Shown here: positions 8,516 through 18,198 of the stretch, in pieces
Layout of the letters: every line of letters starts with the position of its first letter
Numbering within the stretch: the stretch's first letter is position 1
Assembly: GCF_014635905.1 (NCBI RefSeq)
Contig: NZ_BMDS01000005.1
Span: 148,843-212,842 of the forward strand
Source: Limosilactobacillus caviae
GTDB taxonomy: Bacteria > Bacillota > Bacilli > Lactobacillales > Lactobacillaceae
Length of the DNA stretch: 64,000 bases
Direction: 5' to 3'
Made by a program: the position numbers and the translations under genes
The notes under the pieces: generated by a model
Databases searched by the model: none
Told to the model about the DNA's origin: nothing
Seen by the model: the letters and a program-made list of their open reading frames with translations, nothing else

Positions 8516-10552
8516 GTGAGAAGCTTAGCAGATTCAGTTGCTAATTTAAAAGGTGTCGGTCCTAAACGGGTAGCTGATTTAGCAACTTTAGGCATTGATA
8601 CGATTGAAGATTTATTAACTTACTATCCGACTCGGTATAACGACTTTACGCCGACAGATATTGACAGTGCTAAGGATAAACAAAAGATAACCTTGCAGGG
8701 AGTTATTGTCTCAGAACCAATTTTAACTAGGTACGGATATCGTCGTAATCGGCTCGCTCTTCGCATGCAGGTTGGAAAAGAAGTAATTCTTGTAACATTT
8801 TTTAACCAACCTTACCTAAAAAAGCAGCTGGCATTAAACCAGCAGGTAACAGTAATGGGGAAATGGGATGCGCACCGTCGTCAGATAACAGCAAACAAAC
8901 TGATTAAGGAGCAGGCGGATAATCGCAATGAATTTGGGGCAGTTTACTCGGTCAACAAACACATCCGTCAAAATACTTTGCAGAGTTTTATCCGTCAAGC
9001 TTATGAAGAATATGCTAATATAATTCCTACTTATCTACCTGAAACACTTCGGCAACGGTATCGATTATTAGATCGCCGACAAATGATCAAAGAGATCCAT
9101 TTCCCACAGACCCAAGCGACAGCAAAAGCAGCTCGCCGAACAGCCGCTTATGAAGAATTCTTTTTGTTTCAACTGCGCCTACAAGCTATTCGCCGGGCTC
9201 ATCGACAAGAAAATGGTGATCGGATTTTATACCACAATGACGAGTTAAAAGAATTTATTGCTGGTCTCCCTTTTGAATTGACAACTGCACAAAAAAGGGT
9301 TGTTAATGAGATATGTCGAGACATGCGTCAGCCTTATCAAATGAACCGGCTTCTTCAAGGGGATGTTGGCTCTGGAAAAACAATTGTAGCGGCAATTGCC
9401 ATTTATGCAGCCATTACTGCAGGCTACCAAGCGGCATTAATGGCCCCAACTGAAATTCTGGCAGGACAACATGCTGAAAAATTGGCGAAGGTTTTTGAAG
9501 GGACTCATGTTCATGTTGCATTGTTAACTGGTTCTTTAACCGCTAAGCAACACCGTGAATTAATGACGGCAATGAAACGCGGGGACGTTAACCTAATTGT
9601 CGGAACCCATGCTTTAATTCAAGATGATGTTGAATATGCTAATCTCGGGTTAGTAATTACTGATGAGCAGCACCGGTTTGGAGTTAACCAGCGACAGCAG
9701 CTACGAGAAAAAGGTGAGCACCCTGATGTCCTTGCAATGACAGCAACCCCGATTCCGCGAACATTAGCAATCACCAGTTATGGAGAAATGGATGTTTCAG
9801 TAATTGATGAGCTTCCAGCTGGGCGTAAACCAATTCGGACTAATTGGCTACAATCGAACCAACATGCAGAAGCAATCCGCTTTTTACGCGAACAATTAAA
9901 AGATGGCGCGCAGGCTTATGTTGTTAGCCCGCTAATCGAAGAATCGGCAGCTTTAGATGTCCAAAACGCCACTGACCTGTATAATCAGTTATCGGTGGAT
10001 CTGGGGCCTTCTTATAAAGTTGGCTTGTTGCATGGTCGTATGGGAACCGATGAAAAAGATGAAACAATGCGGCAATTTAAGGAAGGTAAGCTACAGGTAT
10101 TGGTAGCAACAACGGTGATTGAAGTAGGAGTAGATAATCCCAATGCTACGGTAATGGTTATCTATGACGCTGATCGATTTGGCCTTGCCCAGCTTCACCA
10201 GTTACGGGGCCGGGTTGGCCGAGGGAACCGCCAAAGTTATTGTCTATTAATTGCTGATCCTAAAACAGACGAGGGAAAAGCACGAATGAAGACGATGGTC
10301 GCTACTAATGATGGCTTTAAGGTAGCTGAGCAAGACTTGGAGCTGCGGGGATCTGGAGACGTGCTAGGCAAAAAACAATCAGGGATGCCGGAATTTAAGG
10401 TTGGTGACCCGGTTGCTGATTTAAAAATGCTTCAAATTGCCCGTGCTGATGCCGGTAATCTTTTAGCTACTCCTAACTGGGATGATGTTGACGAGAATCA
10501 GCCACTTGTTTTGTACCTAAAACGTCATGAATTAAAAACGCATTTTGACTGA
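8516..10552 (+). CDS. recG: ATP-dependent DNA helicase RecG
   Basis: RecG remodels stalled replication forks and Holliday junctions. The 678-residue protein has an N-terminal wedge/OB region, Walker A GDVGSGKT, DEXH-type box DEQHRFG, motif III TATPIPRTL, and the C-terminal RGRVGRG and LELRGSGDVLG motifs typical of RecG. Start is GTG 8516 with GAGGTGA upstream. It is separated from fakA by a terminator and leads the recG-plsX-acpP group. Confidence 0.96.
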   Translation: MRSLADSVANLKGVGPKRVADLATLGIDTIEDLLTYYPTRYNDFTPTDIDSAKDKQKITLQGVIVSEPILTRYGYRRNRLALRMQVGKEVILVTFFNQPYLKKQLALNQQVTVMGKWDAHRRQITANKLIKEQADNRNEFGAVYSVNKHIRQNTLQSFIRQAYEEYANIIPTYLPETLRQRYRLLDRRQMIKEIHFPQTQATAKAARRTAAYEEFFLFQLRLQAIRRAHRQENGDRILYHNDELKEFIAGLPFELTTAQKRVVNEICRDMRQPYQMNRLLQGDVGSGKTIVAAIAIYAAITAGYQAALMAPTEILAGQHAEKLAKVFEGTHVHVALLTGSLTAKQHRELMTAMKRGDVNLIVGTHALIQDDVEYANLGLVITDEQHRFGVNQRQQLREKGEHPDVLAMTATPIPRTLAITSYGEMDVSVIDELPAGRKPIRTNWLQSNQHAEAIRFLREQLKDGAQAYVVSPLIEESAALDVQNATDLYNQLSVDLGPSYKVGLLHGRMGTDEKDETMRQFKEGKLQVLVATTVIEVGVDNPNATVMVIYDADRFGLAQLHQLRGRVGRGNRQSYCLLIADPKTDEGKARMKTMVATNDGFKVAEQDLELRGSGDVLGKKQSGMPEFKVGDPVADLKMLQIARADAGNLLATPNWDDVDENQPLVLYLKRHELKTHFD

Positions 10553-10570
10553 TGTGAGGAGGATTTTTTT

Positions 10571-11602
10571 ATGAAAATTGCAGTTGATGCAATGGGTGGC
10601 GATAATGCTCCCCAAGTAATTATTGAGGGTGTTGAACAGGCACGAGATCTTTATCCTGACCTAGAATTTGACCTTTATGGTAATCCGGATAAAGTAAAGC
10701 CATTAATAAAAAATAACGATCGCTTAAATATGATCGCTACAACTGAAGAAATTTCAATGGGTGAAGAACCGGTTCGAGCAATTAGAAGAAAAAAGGACTC
10801 ATCAATTGTTCGGGCAGCTACGGCGGTTAAAGATGGAAAAGCAGATGCGTTCTTCTCTGCAGGAAATACAGGGGCAATCTTAGCGGCTGGCTTATTTATT
10901 GTTGGGCGGATTAAGGGAATTGACCGTCCAGGGTTGACAAGTATTTTACCAATTGCCCAGCCCGGTGCTAATCGACATAACTTTGTGTACTTAGATACTG
11001 GAGCAAATGCCGAAAGTAAAGAAAAAAATCTTGAGCAATATGCTTATCTTGGCAAGTTTTATGCAGAAAATGTGCTGGGGGTTGCTAATCCACGGATCGC
11101 CTTGCTAAATAACGGAGCTGAAGAGGATAAGGGAGATAAACTACATAAAGAAGTATGGCAAATCCTTAATAGTAAAGATGATTTGAACTTTGTTGGTAAT
11201 GTTGAAGCAGGCGACCTTTTATTCGGTAAGGCTGATGTTATTGTAAGTGATGGCTGGACAGCTAATGCGGCATTAAAGGCAACAGAAGGAACCGCTAAAA
11301 TGATGATGACGCTGATTAAACACGGGATTCTTCATGGTGGACTGCGGGCCAAGTTGGGTTACTTGATGTTAAAGCCAACGTTCCACCAAATTGGTCAAAA
11401 GATGAGTGCTTCAACATATGGAGGAGCCGTTCTTCTAGGCTTAAAAGCACCAGTTGTAAAGACGCATGGTTCATCGGATGCATTGGCGGTAAAGAATACT
11501 ATTAGTCAAATTAGAACGATGCTGAAAACCGGTGTAATTGAAAAAACAGTTGAATTTTTTGATAATACTGAAAATCTAGACAACTCTAACAAAAACGAAT
11601 AG
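10571..11602 (+). CDS. plsX: Phosphate acyltransferase PlsX
   Basis: PlsX converts acyl-ACP to acyl-phosphate, the first committed step of phospholipid synthesis in Gram-positive bacteria. The 343-residue protein opens with MKIAVDAMGGDNAP and contains the conserved AFFSAGNTGA and YLDTGANAE segments and the SDGWTANAALK motif. GAGGAGG lies 8 nt before ATG. It directly precedes acpP, giving enzyme and carrier protein in one unit. Confidence 0.95.
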   Translation: MKIAVDAMGGDNAPQVIIEGVEQARDLYPDLEFDLYGNPDKVKPLIKNNDRLNMIATTEEISMGEEPVRAIRRKKDSSIVRAATAVKDGKADAFFSAGNTGAILAAGLFIVGRIKGIDRPGLTSILPIAQPGANRHNFVYLDTGANAESKEKNLEQYAYLGKFYAENVLGVANPRIALLNNGAEEDKGDKLHKEVWQILNSKDDLNFVGNVEAGDLLFGKADVIVSDGWTANAALKATEGTAKMMMTLIKHGILHGGLRAKLGYLMLKPTFHQIGQKMSASTYGGAVLLGLKAPVVKTHGSSDALAVKNTISQIRTMLKTGVIEKTVEFFDNTENLDNSNKNE

Positions 11603-11638
11603 AATAAGTAGCGAACTAGTAAAGAGAGGTTAATAATA

Positions 11639-11893
11639 ATGGCTGATGATAAGAAAACAGAAATCTTTAATAAGGTTTCAGAGATTGTTGCGGACCATTT
11701 TGACGTTGATCGGGCCAAAATTACTGATGATCTAAATTTAAAAACAGACTTAGATGCAGACTCAATTGATTTCGTTGAATTTGTTCTCGAATTAGAGGAT
11801 ACTTTTGGTGAAGAAATTGATGATGAAGATGCTGAAAAACTCAGTACAATTGGCGAGGTAGTTGACTATATTGCTGCCCATACTGCTGATTAA
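11639..11893 (+). CDS. acpP: Acyl carrier protein
   Basis: An acidic 84-residue carrier protein. The phosphopantetheine attachment serine is in DADSIDFVE, a variant of the usual DSLD(M/T)VE. Helical pattern and length match ACP. It follows plsX by 36 nt and is followed by an intrinsic terminator, so the fakA/recG-plsX-acpP stretch ends here. Lactobacilli usually carry another acpP in the fab cluster; this copy is the one linked to plsX. Confidence 0.93.
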   Translation: MADDKKTEIFNKVSEIVADHFDVDRAKITDDLNLKTDLDADSIDFVEFVLELEDTFGEEIDDEDAEKLSTIGEVVDYIAAHTAD

Positions 11894-11931
11894 TGATGTT
11901 TTGCTTATTAGAAAAGTTATGATAAAGCTGA

Positions 11932-11979
11932 AGAGGCTGGGAAAAGACAAAATAGTTTTTTCCGCAGCCTCTACTTTTT
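11932..11979 (+). terminator. acpP terminator
   Basis: AGAGGCTG at 11932 pairs with CAGCCTCT at 11965, with an inner GAAAA/TTTTC pairing, followed by ACTTTTTG. This is a convincing intrinsic terminator. Confidence 0.85.
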
Positions 11980-12019
11980 GCTTAATTTTCAATATTTACC
12001 TAATTATACATAAAATTAC

Positions 12020-12048
12020 CTGCGGAAACGAAGGTTGTCTAGTATAAT
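12020..12048 (+). promoter_or_regulatory. Candidate rnc promoter
   Basis: A perfect -10 box TATAAT lies at 12043-12048, 52 bp before rnc and after the acpP terminator. The -35 region (CTGCGG or TGCGGA) is poor, so only the -10 is convincing. Confidence 0.4.
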
Positions 12049-12099
12049 AAGCGGTAGACATTTTTATAAACATTTAGTCAATAATGAAAGGAATTTTTT

Positions 12100-12801
12100 A
12101 TGATCGAAGAATTACAAGACTACCTGGCCAAGGAATTTAATATTCATTTTGATAATCCTGCTTTATTAGCAGAAGCTTTTACTCAGGCTTCTTACGTAAA
12201 TGAACATCCTAATCAAGGACTGAAATTTTATGAACGGATTGAATTTCTTGGCGATGCTGTGTTGGAACTGATCGTCTCGGAGTATATTTATAAACGTTTC
12301 CCCGAATTACCACAGGGAAAACTTACCCGGCTAAGAGCAGTAATGGTTTGTGAAGATAGTTTTTCAAAGTTTGCTAAGGAATGTCATTTTGACCAATACA
12401 TTCGTCTAGGTCATGGTGAAGAGATGGCTGGAGCACGTCAACGGCCGGGGCTACTATGTGATATTTTTGAATCCTTTATTGGAGCACTATATTTAGATCA
12501 AGGACGTCCGGCAGTTGAAAAGTTTGTCCAACGGGTAATTTTTCCTAAGCTTGATATGGGGTGGTTTGACCATGCGGTTGATGCCAAGACAAGCTTGCAA
12601 GAATTTCTTCAACGCGATGGAGATATCGATATCGAATATCATTTAATCGATGAGAGCGGTACTGAAAACGATCCTAACTTTAAGGTGAATGTCACGGCTA
12701 ATGGTGAAGTTATTGGTGAAGGGGAAGGATCCTCTAAGAAACACGCTGAGATGCAGGCTGCCCAACAAGCACTTGATAAGATGAGAAATAAAAATAAATA
12801 G
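12100..12801 (+). CDS. rnc: Ribonuclease III
   Basis: RNase III cleaves double-stranded RNA, including rRNA precursors. The 233-residue protein has the signature ERIEFLGDAVLEL with catalytic acidic residues (about residues 45-57), the second acidic cluster DIFESFIGALY, and a C-terminal double-stranded RNA binding domain with GEGSSKKHAEMQAA. AAAGGAA precedes ATG. The order rnc-smc-ftsY is conserved in Firmicutes. Confidence 0.96.
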   Translation: MIEELQDYLAKEFNIHFDNPALLAEAFTQASYVNEHPNQGLKFYERIEFLGDAVLELIVSEYIYKRFPELPQGKLTRLRAVMVCEDSFSKFAKECHFDQYIRLGHGEEMAGARQRPGLLCDIFESFIGALYLDQGRPAVEKFVQRVIFPKLDMGWFDHAVDAKTSLQEFLQRDGDIDIEYHLIDESGTENDPNFKVNVTANGEVIGEGEGSSKKHAEMQAAQQALDKMRNKNK

Positions 12802-12817
12802 TAAGTAGGAATAACTG

Positions 12818-15800
12818 ATGCAATTATTGTCTTTAACTTTGGATGGGTTTAAATCTTTTGCCCAAAAAACAACAATTAAATTTGAACCAGGGATGACCGG
12901 AATTGTTGGCCCTAATGGTAGTGGTAAAAGTAATATTATTGAAGCTATCCAATGGGTGATGGGTGAACAATCTGCCCATCATCTACGGGGAGACCGAATG
13001 GCTGATGTCATTTTTAATGGCTCTGCTGATCGGAAACCATTAAATCGCGCACTGGTTTCAATTACATTGGATAATAGTGACCACTACCTTGCAAGTGAAT
13101 TTACAGAACTAACGATTACAAGAAAAATTTATCGTAATGGTGATAGTGAATACTTAATTAACGATCAAAATGTTCGCTTAAAGGATATTACCGACCTGTT
13201 TATTGATTCTGGCTTGGGTCGTGAGTCCTTTTCTATTATTTCACAAGGGCGGATTGAAGAGATTTTCAATGGGAAACCGCTAGATCGGCGAAGTATTATT
13301 GAAACTGTGGCGGGGGTTGCTAAATATAAAAAGAATAAAGAAACTGCTGAAAAAAGATTAGCTACAACCATGGAAAACCTCAATCGGGTAAACGATATTA
13401 TTAGCGAGCTTGAAAAGCAGATTGAACCATTAGAAGAGCAAAGTGCAATTGCCCAGGATTATTTAGAACAAAAAAAGCAATTTGATGTTTTAGACCGGAC
13501 GCAAACGGTTCGTCGCCATGATACCTATCATCAAATGAAAGATGACTTAGAAGATAAATTAATACAAGCTCAGAGAATGGTAAGTGATTATCAAAAACAA
13601 GCAGACCATGACCAGCAACGGCTCAATCAGTTAAAACAACAACGACGGGAATTAATCGCAAAAAAGGATCATTTACAGGCAATTATTCTTAGTCAAACTG
13701 AAGCAATTGCTAAATTGGAAAATCAACAATCTGTTTCGAGTGTCCGTCGTGAACAACGGGAAAATGAACAACAACGCTTACAGTCTCAACGAGCTGAACT
13801 TCAAGGACGATTAGAATCGTTAAAAACTCAACAACGAGAAAATGAGCAACAGATTAACCTGCAGCAAACAACAATTAAAAAGCAGCAGGGAGATTTTGAG
13901 GCTGCCAAAAAGATGAGCAGCAGCGAACGGATTGCCAAGTTAAACCAGCAAGTTGATGAGCTAAGAGACCAGCAAGTTAGTTTAATGCAAGAGTCTACGA
14001 CCATCCACAACCAGAAGTCATTTTTATCGCGTAATTATGAACAAACCGTAAGTTCACAGCGTCGCAATAGTGATGAATTAAAGAAATTAAAAACTGAATT
14101 AGCTGAAATAACTAGAAAATATGATAGTAGTAAACATGCAGCTGAAATTGCGCAAGAAAATGTTAGTGGTGTTGAAAAAAACTTAACTCAGGCCCGGCAG
14201 CACCATGCTGAACTTAATCAACAATATCAGACGCAGCAACGAAACTGGTATCAAGTCCTGGGGGATATTCGTTCCCTGAAGTCACGGATCAATGCCTACC
14301 AATCAATGGCAGATGAATACAGTGGTTATTATCGGGGAGTCCAAAGCGTTCTTCGGCAACGGCACCAATTCCCCGGATTAGCTGGTGCAGTTAATGAACT
14401 GTTTGATGTTCCTGCTGAATATACGACTGCCGTTGAAACAGTTCTAGGAAGCCAAGTACAGCAGTTAGTCGTTGACCGGCAAGTAACTGCAAAGCAAATT
14501 ATTAATTTCTTAATCAAGACGCGTGCTGGTCGAGTTACAATTCTGCCATTGGATACGCTTAACCGTCGTCGACCATTAGCTATTTGGCCGCAACTAACTG
14601 CTTTACCAGGATACTTAGGCCGGGCGACTGAATTGATCAATTATGATAGTAAATTTCAAGTTATTGCTGATTATTTATTAGGAACAACAGTGATTGCTGA
14701 TAACCTTGATAATGCTACCGCAATTGCTAAGGCCGGTCGTCACATGATTCGGGTTGTCACTTTAGATGGTCAGTTGATTAACGCCAGCGGGGCAATGACC
14801 GGGGGCGCTACTCGTAATCAGCGGGCAGGATTGCTAAGCCAAAAACAAATGGCAAAGCAGCTTGAAGCAGAGTTAAATAAACAAGAAAGAGCAGCAAACG
14901 CCTTAGAACAAGAAATTGGCAAATTAAAACAGGCCCAGACAGCTAATGAGGAAGTGGTAGCTAATTATCAAGAACAGCAACGAAACTTGCAAAATGAATT
15001 TCATGAACAACAGAGTAATTGCCAGCTTGTTGCCAATCAGCAGGCTACATTAACGAATCGGGTAAAAATCTTAGAATTAGAAAATAAACAACAAGATACA
15101 CAACACCAAGACTATGAAACAAAAGTAAAGCAAAACGAAGAGCAGGCAGCGAAGGTTAATCATGATTTAGCAACGGTAAAAGATAAGATTGCTACTACGC
15201 TTAGGCTAATTGATGAACTGCAAAATAATGAATCAACGCAGGCAGAGCAATTAGCCCAGATGCAGCAACAGATCGCAGTAGCTAAGGAACGTCTTCAACA
15301 ATATATTCGACAAGCTCGCGAATACGACCGGCAAATGCAGTCCATTGATAAAACTTTAGCGGAAGTGACGAAAGAATTAACTAAGCTAACGGACCAATCG
15401 GCTAGTCAATCAACTAGTGACGAATCCACTAAGACGGCTCTTGATGAGGCAAAAGGAAAACAAAGGAAAGCTAATGATCAGCTTACAGAGAATGCCGTTG
15501 CCTTAGAAGGGCTTGAACAACAATTATCAAAAGCAGAGGCCCATTATAATCGATTGCAGGAATTACAACGGGTTGCCCTTGATGATCGTAATAATTTGAA
15601 TGAAAAGCATGTCAAATATGAAGCAATAATTGACCAGTGCCTTAATCGCTTAAATGAGCAGTATTCAATGACCATTGATGAGGCCCGCCAGCATATGAGT
15701 GATCTTGATGAGGAAACACTTGCTACACGATTGAAACTATTGAAACGCGGCTTAGATGACCTTGGGCAGGTTAACGTGGGGGCGATTGAAGAATATAAGC

Positions 15801-16378
15801 GTGTCCGTGAACGCTATGATTTTCTAAAGGGTCAGCAAGAAGATTTGCTGGATTCTCGTGCGCAGCTTAACCAGACGATGAGCGAAATGGACGCGCAAGT
15901 GAAAGACCGCTTTATTACCACGTTCAATCAAGTTTCTCAAAAATTTGATGAGACCTTCCAACAAATATTCTCCGGTGGACATGCCAAGCTGGTGTTAACT
16001 GATCCTCATGATTTGTTAACGACTGGGGTAGATATTATGGCGCAACCGCCTGGTAAGAAAAATCAGCATTTATCATTATTATCAGGTGGGGAACGAGCAT
16101 TAACCGCGATTACATTATTATTTGCAATCCTTAAAGTGCGGCCGGTTCCATTTGCGATTCTTGATGAACCTGAAGCGGCTTTGGATGAAGTTAATGTTCA
16201 ACGCTTTGCCCATTACCTTAGTCAATTTGGCAGTGATGGTCCGCAATTTATTGTTATTACTCACCGTAAAGGCACGATGATGGATGCGGATGTTTTATAC
16301 GGGGTAACAATGCAAGAATCTGGTGTTTCTAAAATGGTATCAGTCGATGTTGTAGATACCTTACAAGACGATAATTAA
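12818..16378 (+). CDS. smc: Chromosome segregation / condensation protein SMC
   Basis: The 1186-residue SMC ATPase has Walker A GPNGSGKSN near residue 33, a long first coiled coil, a hinge around residues 500-680 (FPGLAGAVNELF through INASGAMTGG), a second coiled coil, the ABC signature LSGGERALTA near residue 1090 and Walker B FAILDEPEAALDE. It condenses the chromosome together with ScpA and ScpB, encoded elsewhere. It starts 16 nt after rnc and 16 nt before ftsY. Confidence 0.97.
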   Translation: MQLLSLTLDGFKSFAQKTTIKFEPGMTGIVGPNGSGKSNIIEAIQWVMGEQSAHHLRGDRMADVIFNGSADRKPLNRALVSITLDNSDHYLASEFTELTITRKIYRNGDSEYLINDQNVRLKDITDLFIDSGLGRESFSIISQGRIEEIFNGKPLDRRSIIETVAGVAKYKKNKETAEKRLATTMENLNRVNDIISELEKQIEPLEEQSAIAQDYLEQKKQFDVLDRTQTVRRHDTYHQMKDDLEDKLIQAQRMVSDYQKQADHDQQRLNQLKQQRRELIAKKDHLQAIILSQTEAIAKLENQQSVSSVRREQRENEQQRLQSQRAELQGRLESLKTQQRENEQQINLQQTTIKKQQGDFEAAKKMSSSERIAKLNQQVDELRDQQVSLMQESTTIHNQKSFLSRNYEQTVSSQRRNSDELKKLKTELAEITRKYDSSKHAAEIAQENVSGVEKNLTQARQHHAELNQQYQTQQRNWYQVLGDIRSLKSRINAYQSMADEYSGYYRGVQSVLRQRHQFPGLAGAVNELFDVPAEYTTAVETVLGSQVQQLVVDRQVTAKQIINFLIKTRAGRVTILPLDTLNRRRPLAIWPQLTALPGYLGRATELINYDSKFQVIADYLLGTTVIADNLDNATAIAKAGRHMIRVVTLDGQLINASGAMTGGATRNQRAGLLSQKQMAKQLEAELNKQERAANALEQEIGKLKQAQTANEEVVANYQEQQRNLQNEFHEQQSNCQLVANQQATLTNRVKILELENKQQDTQHQDYETKVKQNEEQAAKVNHDLATVKDKIATTLRLIDELQNNESTQAEQLAQMQQQIAVAKERLQQYIRQAREYDRQMQSIDKTLAEVTKELTKLTDQSASQSTSDESTKTALDEAKGKQRKANDQLTENAVALEGLEQQLSKAEAHYNRLQELQRVALDDRNNLNEKHVKYEAIIDQCLNRLNEQYSMTIDEARQHMSDLDEETLATRLKLLKRGLDDLGQVNVGAIEEYKRVRERYDFLKGQQEDLLDSRAQLNQTMSEMDAQVKDRFITTFNQVSQKFDETFQQIFSGGHAKLVLTDPHDLLTTGVDIMAQPPGKKNQHLSLLSGGERALTAITLLFAILKVRPVPFAILDEPEAALDEVNVQRFAHYLSQFGSDGPQFIVITHRKGTMMDADVLYGVTMQESGVSKMVSVDVVDTLQDDN

Positions 16379-16394
16379 ATTAGGAGGTTTTAAT

Positions 16395-17837
16395 ATGGGA
16401 TTATTTGATATTTTCCGTCGCCATAAAAAGAAGGAAGAAGAAAAATCAGCTGAAAGCTCAAGCGCGGCAGTTCAATCAGCAACTGCAGATGAAAAATCGG
16501 CAAATGCTCCGAGTACCGCGCCAGCATCTTCTGCAATCAAGCAACCAGAGCCGGTAAATATTCCACCTGCTGATAGTTATGAAGAAAAAATTAATCCAGA
16601 TGGTTCACATGAAGTAATTCACAATGGAAAGGAAGAGAAAACAGAAGAAGCTTCCCAATCTTCAGCAGCAGAAGAAGTATCTGCAGAACCGGAATCATCT
16701 ACGGTTGTGACCGAAGAAGCTACTAATGATGAGTCTGAGGCAGCACCAGCGCAGGATGAATCAGTTAGTGAAGAAGAGACTGTCGAAGAAGAAACGGAAA
16801 CTTCAAAAGATGAAACACTAAGCGATATAGATGAGGCTGCTAAAAGCGATAATGATGTGACGAACACTGAAGAAACGCCAGAACCAGAAGAAGAAACGGA
16901 AACAGTAAAAAAGTATGACCGTGGGCTCGAAAAGTCACGGACCGGCTTTGGTGCGCGGTTAAATAAGTTTTTGGCAAATTTCCGTCACGTTGATGAGGAT
17001 TTCTTTGACGACCTCGAAGACATGCTGATTGAATCTGATGTAGGTTATGATATGGCCATGAAACTCAGTGATGAATTACGTGAAGAAGTTAAACTACAAA
17101 ATGCTAAAAGCAAACAAGATGTTTCAAACGTGATCATTGAAAAAATGGTTGAATTATATGATGAAGCCGGCCAAGACGAAAATCCAGACTTGACGATGGC
17201 TAAGGAAGGGCCAACCGTTATCATGTTTGTTGGTGTTAATGGCGCTGGTAAGACAACGACAATTGGCAAGATGGCTGCTTTATTTAAGAAACAGGGTAAG
17301 AAGGTATTACTGGCAGCTGCTGATACCTTTAGAGCCGGAGCAACGGAACAGTTAGATGTGTGGGCAAAACGTGATGGCGTTGACATCGTTACTGGACCCG
17401 AAAATGGTGATCCGGCAGCAGTTGTCTTTGATGCAGTAAAACGGGCAAAAGATGAAGAATACGATGTTTTGTTTGTAGATACTGCTGGTCGGTTACAAAA
17501 TAAAGTTAACTTAATGAATGAGCTGGCAAAAATGAAACGTATTCTTACTCGAGAAATTCCTGATGCACCGCATGAAGTTTTGCTGGTTCTAGATGCCACC
17601 ACCGGTCAAAATGCCCTTAACCAGGCTAAGTTATTTAAGGAAAGTACGGATGTTACCGGAATTGTTCTTACTAAACTTGACGGAACGGCGCGGGGTGGAA
17701 TTGTTCTCGCAATTCGTAATGAACTTCATCTTCCAGTTAAATATGTTGGGCTCGGTGAAAAGGTTGATGACTTACAGAAGTTTGATGCTGGAGACTTTGT
17801 ATATGGTCTCTTTAAAGGACTAGTAGAAGTCGACTAA
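16395..17837 (+). CDS. ftsY: Signal recognition particle receptor FtsY
   Basis: FtsY is the membrane-associated GTPase receptor for SRP. The 480-residue protein starts with about 175 acidic, low-complexity residues rich in Glu, Ser and Ala (A domain), followed by the NG domain. GTPase motifs are GVNGAGKTTTIGK, DTAGRLQNK and TKLDGTARGG. TAGGAGG is upstream of ATG. Clustering with ylxM and ffh places the whole SRP pathway in one unit. Confidence 0.96.
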   Translation: MGLFDIFRRHKKKEEEKSAESSSAAVQSATADEKSANAPSTAPASSAIKQPEPVNIPPADSYEEKINPDGSHEVIHNGKEEKTEEASQSSAAEEVSAEPESSTVVTEEATNDESEAAPAQDESVSEEETVEEETETSKDETLSDIDEAAKSDNDVTNTEETPEPEEETETVKKYDRGLEKSRTGFGARLNKFLANFRHVDEDFFDDLEDMLIESDVGYDMAMKLSDELREEVKLQNAKSKQDVSNVIIEKMVELYDEAGQDENPDLTMAKEGPTVIMFVGVNGAGKTTTIGKMAALFKKQGKKVLLAAADTFRAGATEQLDVWAKRDGVDIVTGPENGDPAAVVFDAVKRAKDEEYDVLFVDTAGRLQNKVNLMNELAKMKRILTREIPDAPHEVLLVLDATTGQNALNQAKLFKESTDVTGIVLTKLDGTARGGIVLAIRNELHLPVKYVGLGEKVDDLQKFDAGDFVYGLFKGLVEVD

Positions 17838-17855
17838 GTTATAGGTGGTGACTAA

Positions 17856-18197
17856 ATGGAAATTGAGAAGAATTATCGGATAAATTCATTATTTGAGTTT
17901 TACCAACCGTTATTAACTAAAAAACAAAATGATTATTTAGAGCTTTATTACGGGGATGACTACTCATTGGGCGAAATTGCCGAGAATTTCCATGTTAGTC
18001 GTCAGGCTGTGTATGATAATATAAAGCGAACAGAGAGTATATTAGAAGATTACGAAGCAAAGCTACATTTATATGCTGAATTTCAAAATCGTAATCAACA
18101 GGCGGATCGCATTCAACGATACGTGCGTAAAAACTATCCAGATGATGCAACCCTAAACCATCTGGTAAATCATTTGGAAAGCTTGGAGGAAGAATAA
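17856..18197 (+). CDS. ylxM: YlxM family helix-turn-helix protein, SRP-associated
   Basis: A 113-residue protein of the YlxM (UPF0122) family. It has a sigma-70 region 4-like helix-turn-helix, visible as [19 protein letters not shown] (residues about 30-50). In streptococci YlxM binds SRP components and modulates its activity, and the gene is almost always directly before ffh, as here (1-nt gap). GGTGGTGA lies upstream of the start. Confidence 0.93.
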   Translation: MEIEKNYRINSLFEFYQPLLTKKQNDYLELYYGDDYSLGEIAENFHVSRQAVYDNIKRTESILEDYEAKLHLYAEFQNRNQQADRIQRYVRKNYPDDATLNHLVNHLESLEEE

Positions 18198-18198
18198 A

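Noticed and set aside
13590..15560. Apparent repeats in smc
   Set aside because: They are coiled-coil heptads rich in Gln and Glu codons (CAA, CAG, GAA), expected for SMC and not DNA repeats.
16619..17602. Long open frames on the minus strand opposite ftsY
   Set aside because: They are antisense shadows caused by Glu/Ser-rich codon use in ftsY, with no ribosome binding site and no recognisable protein.
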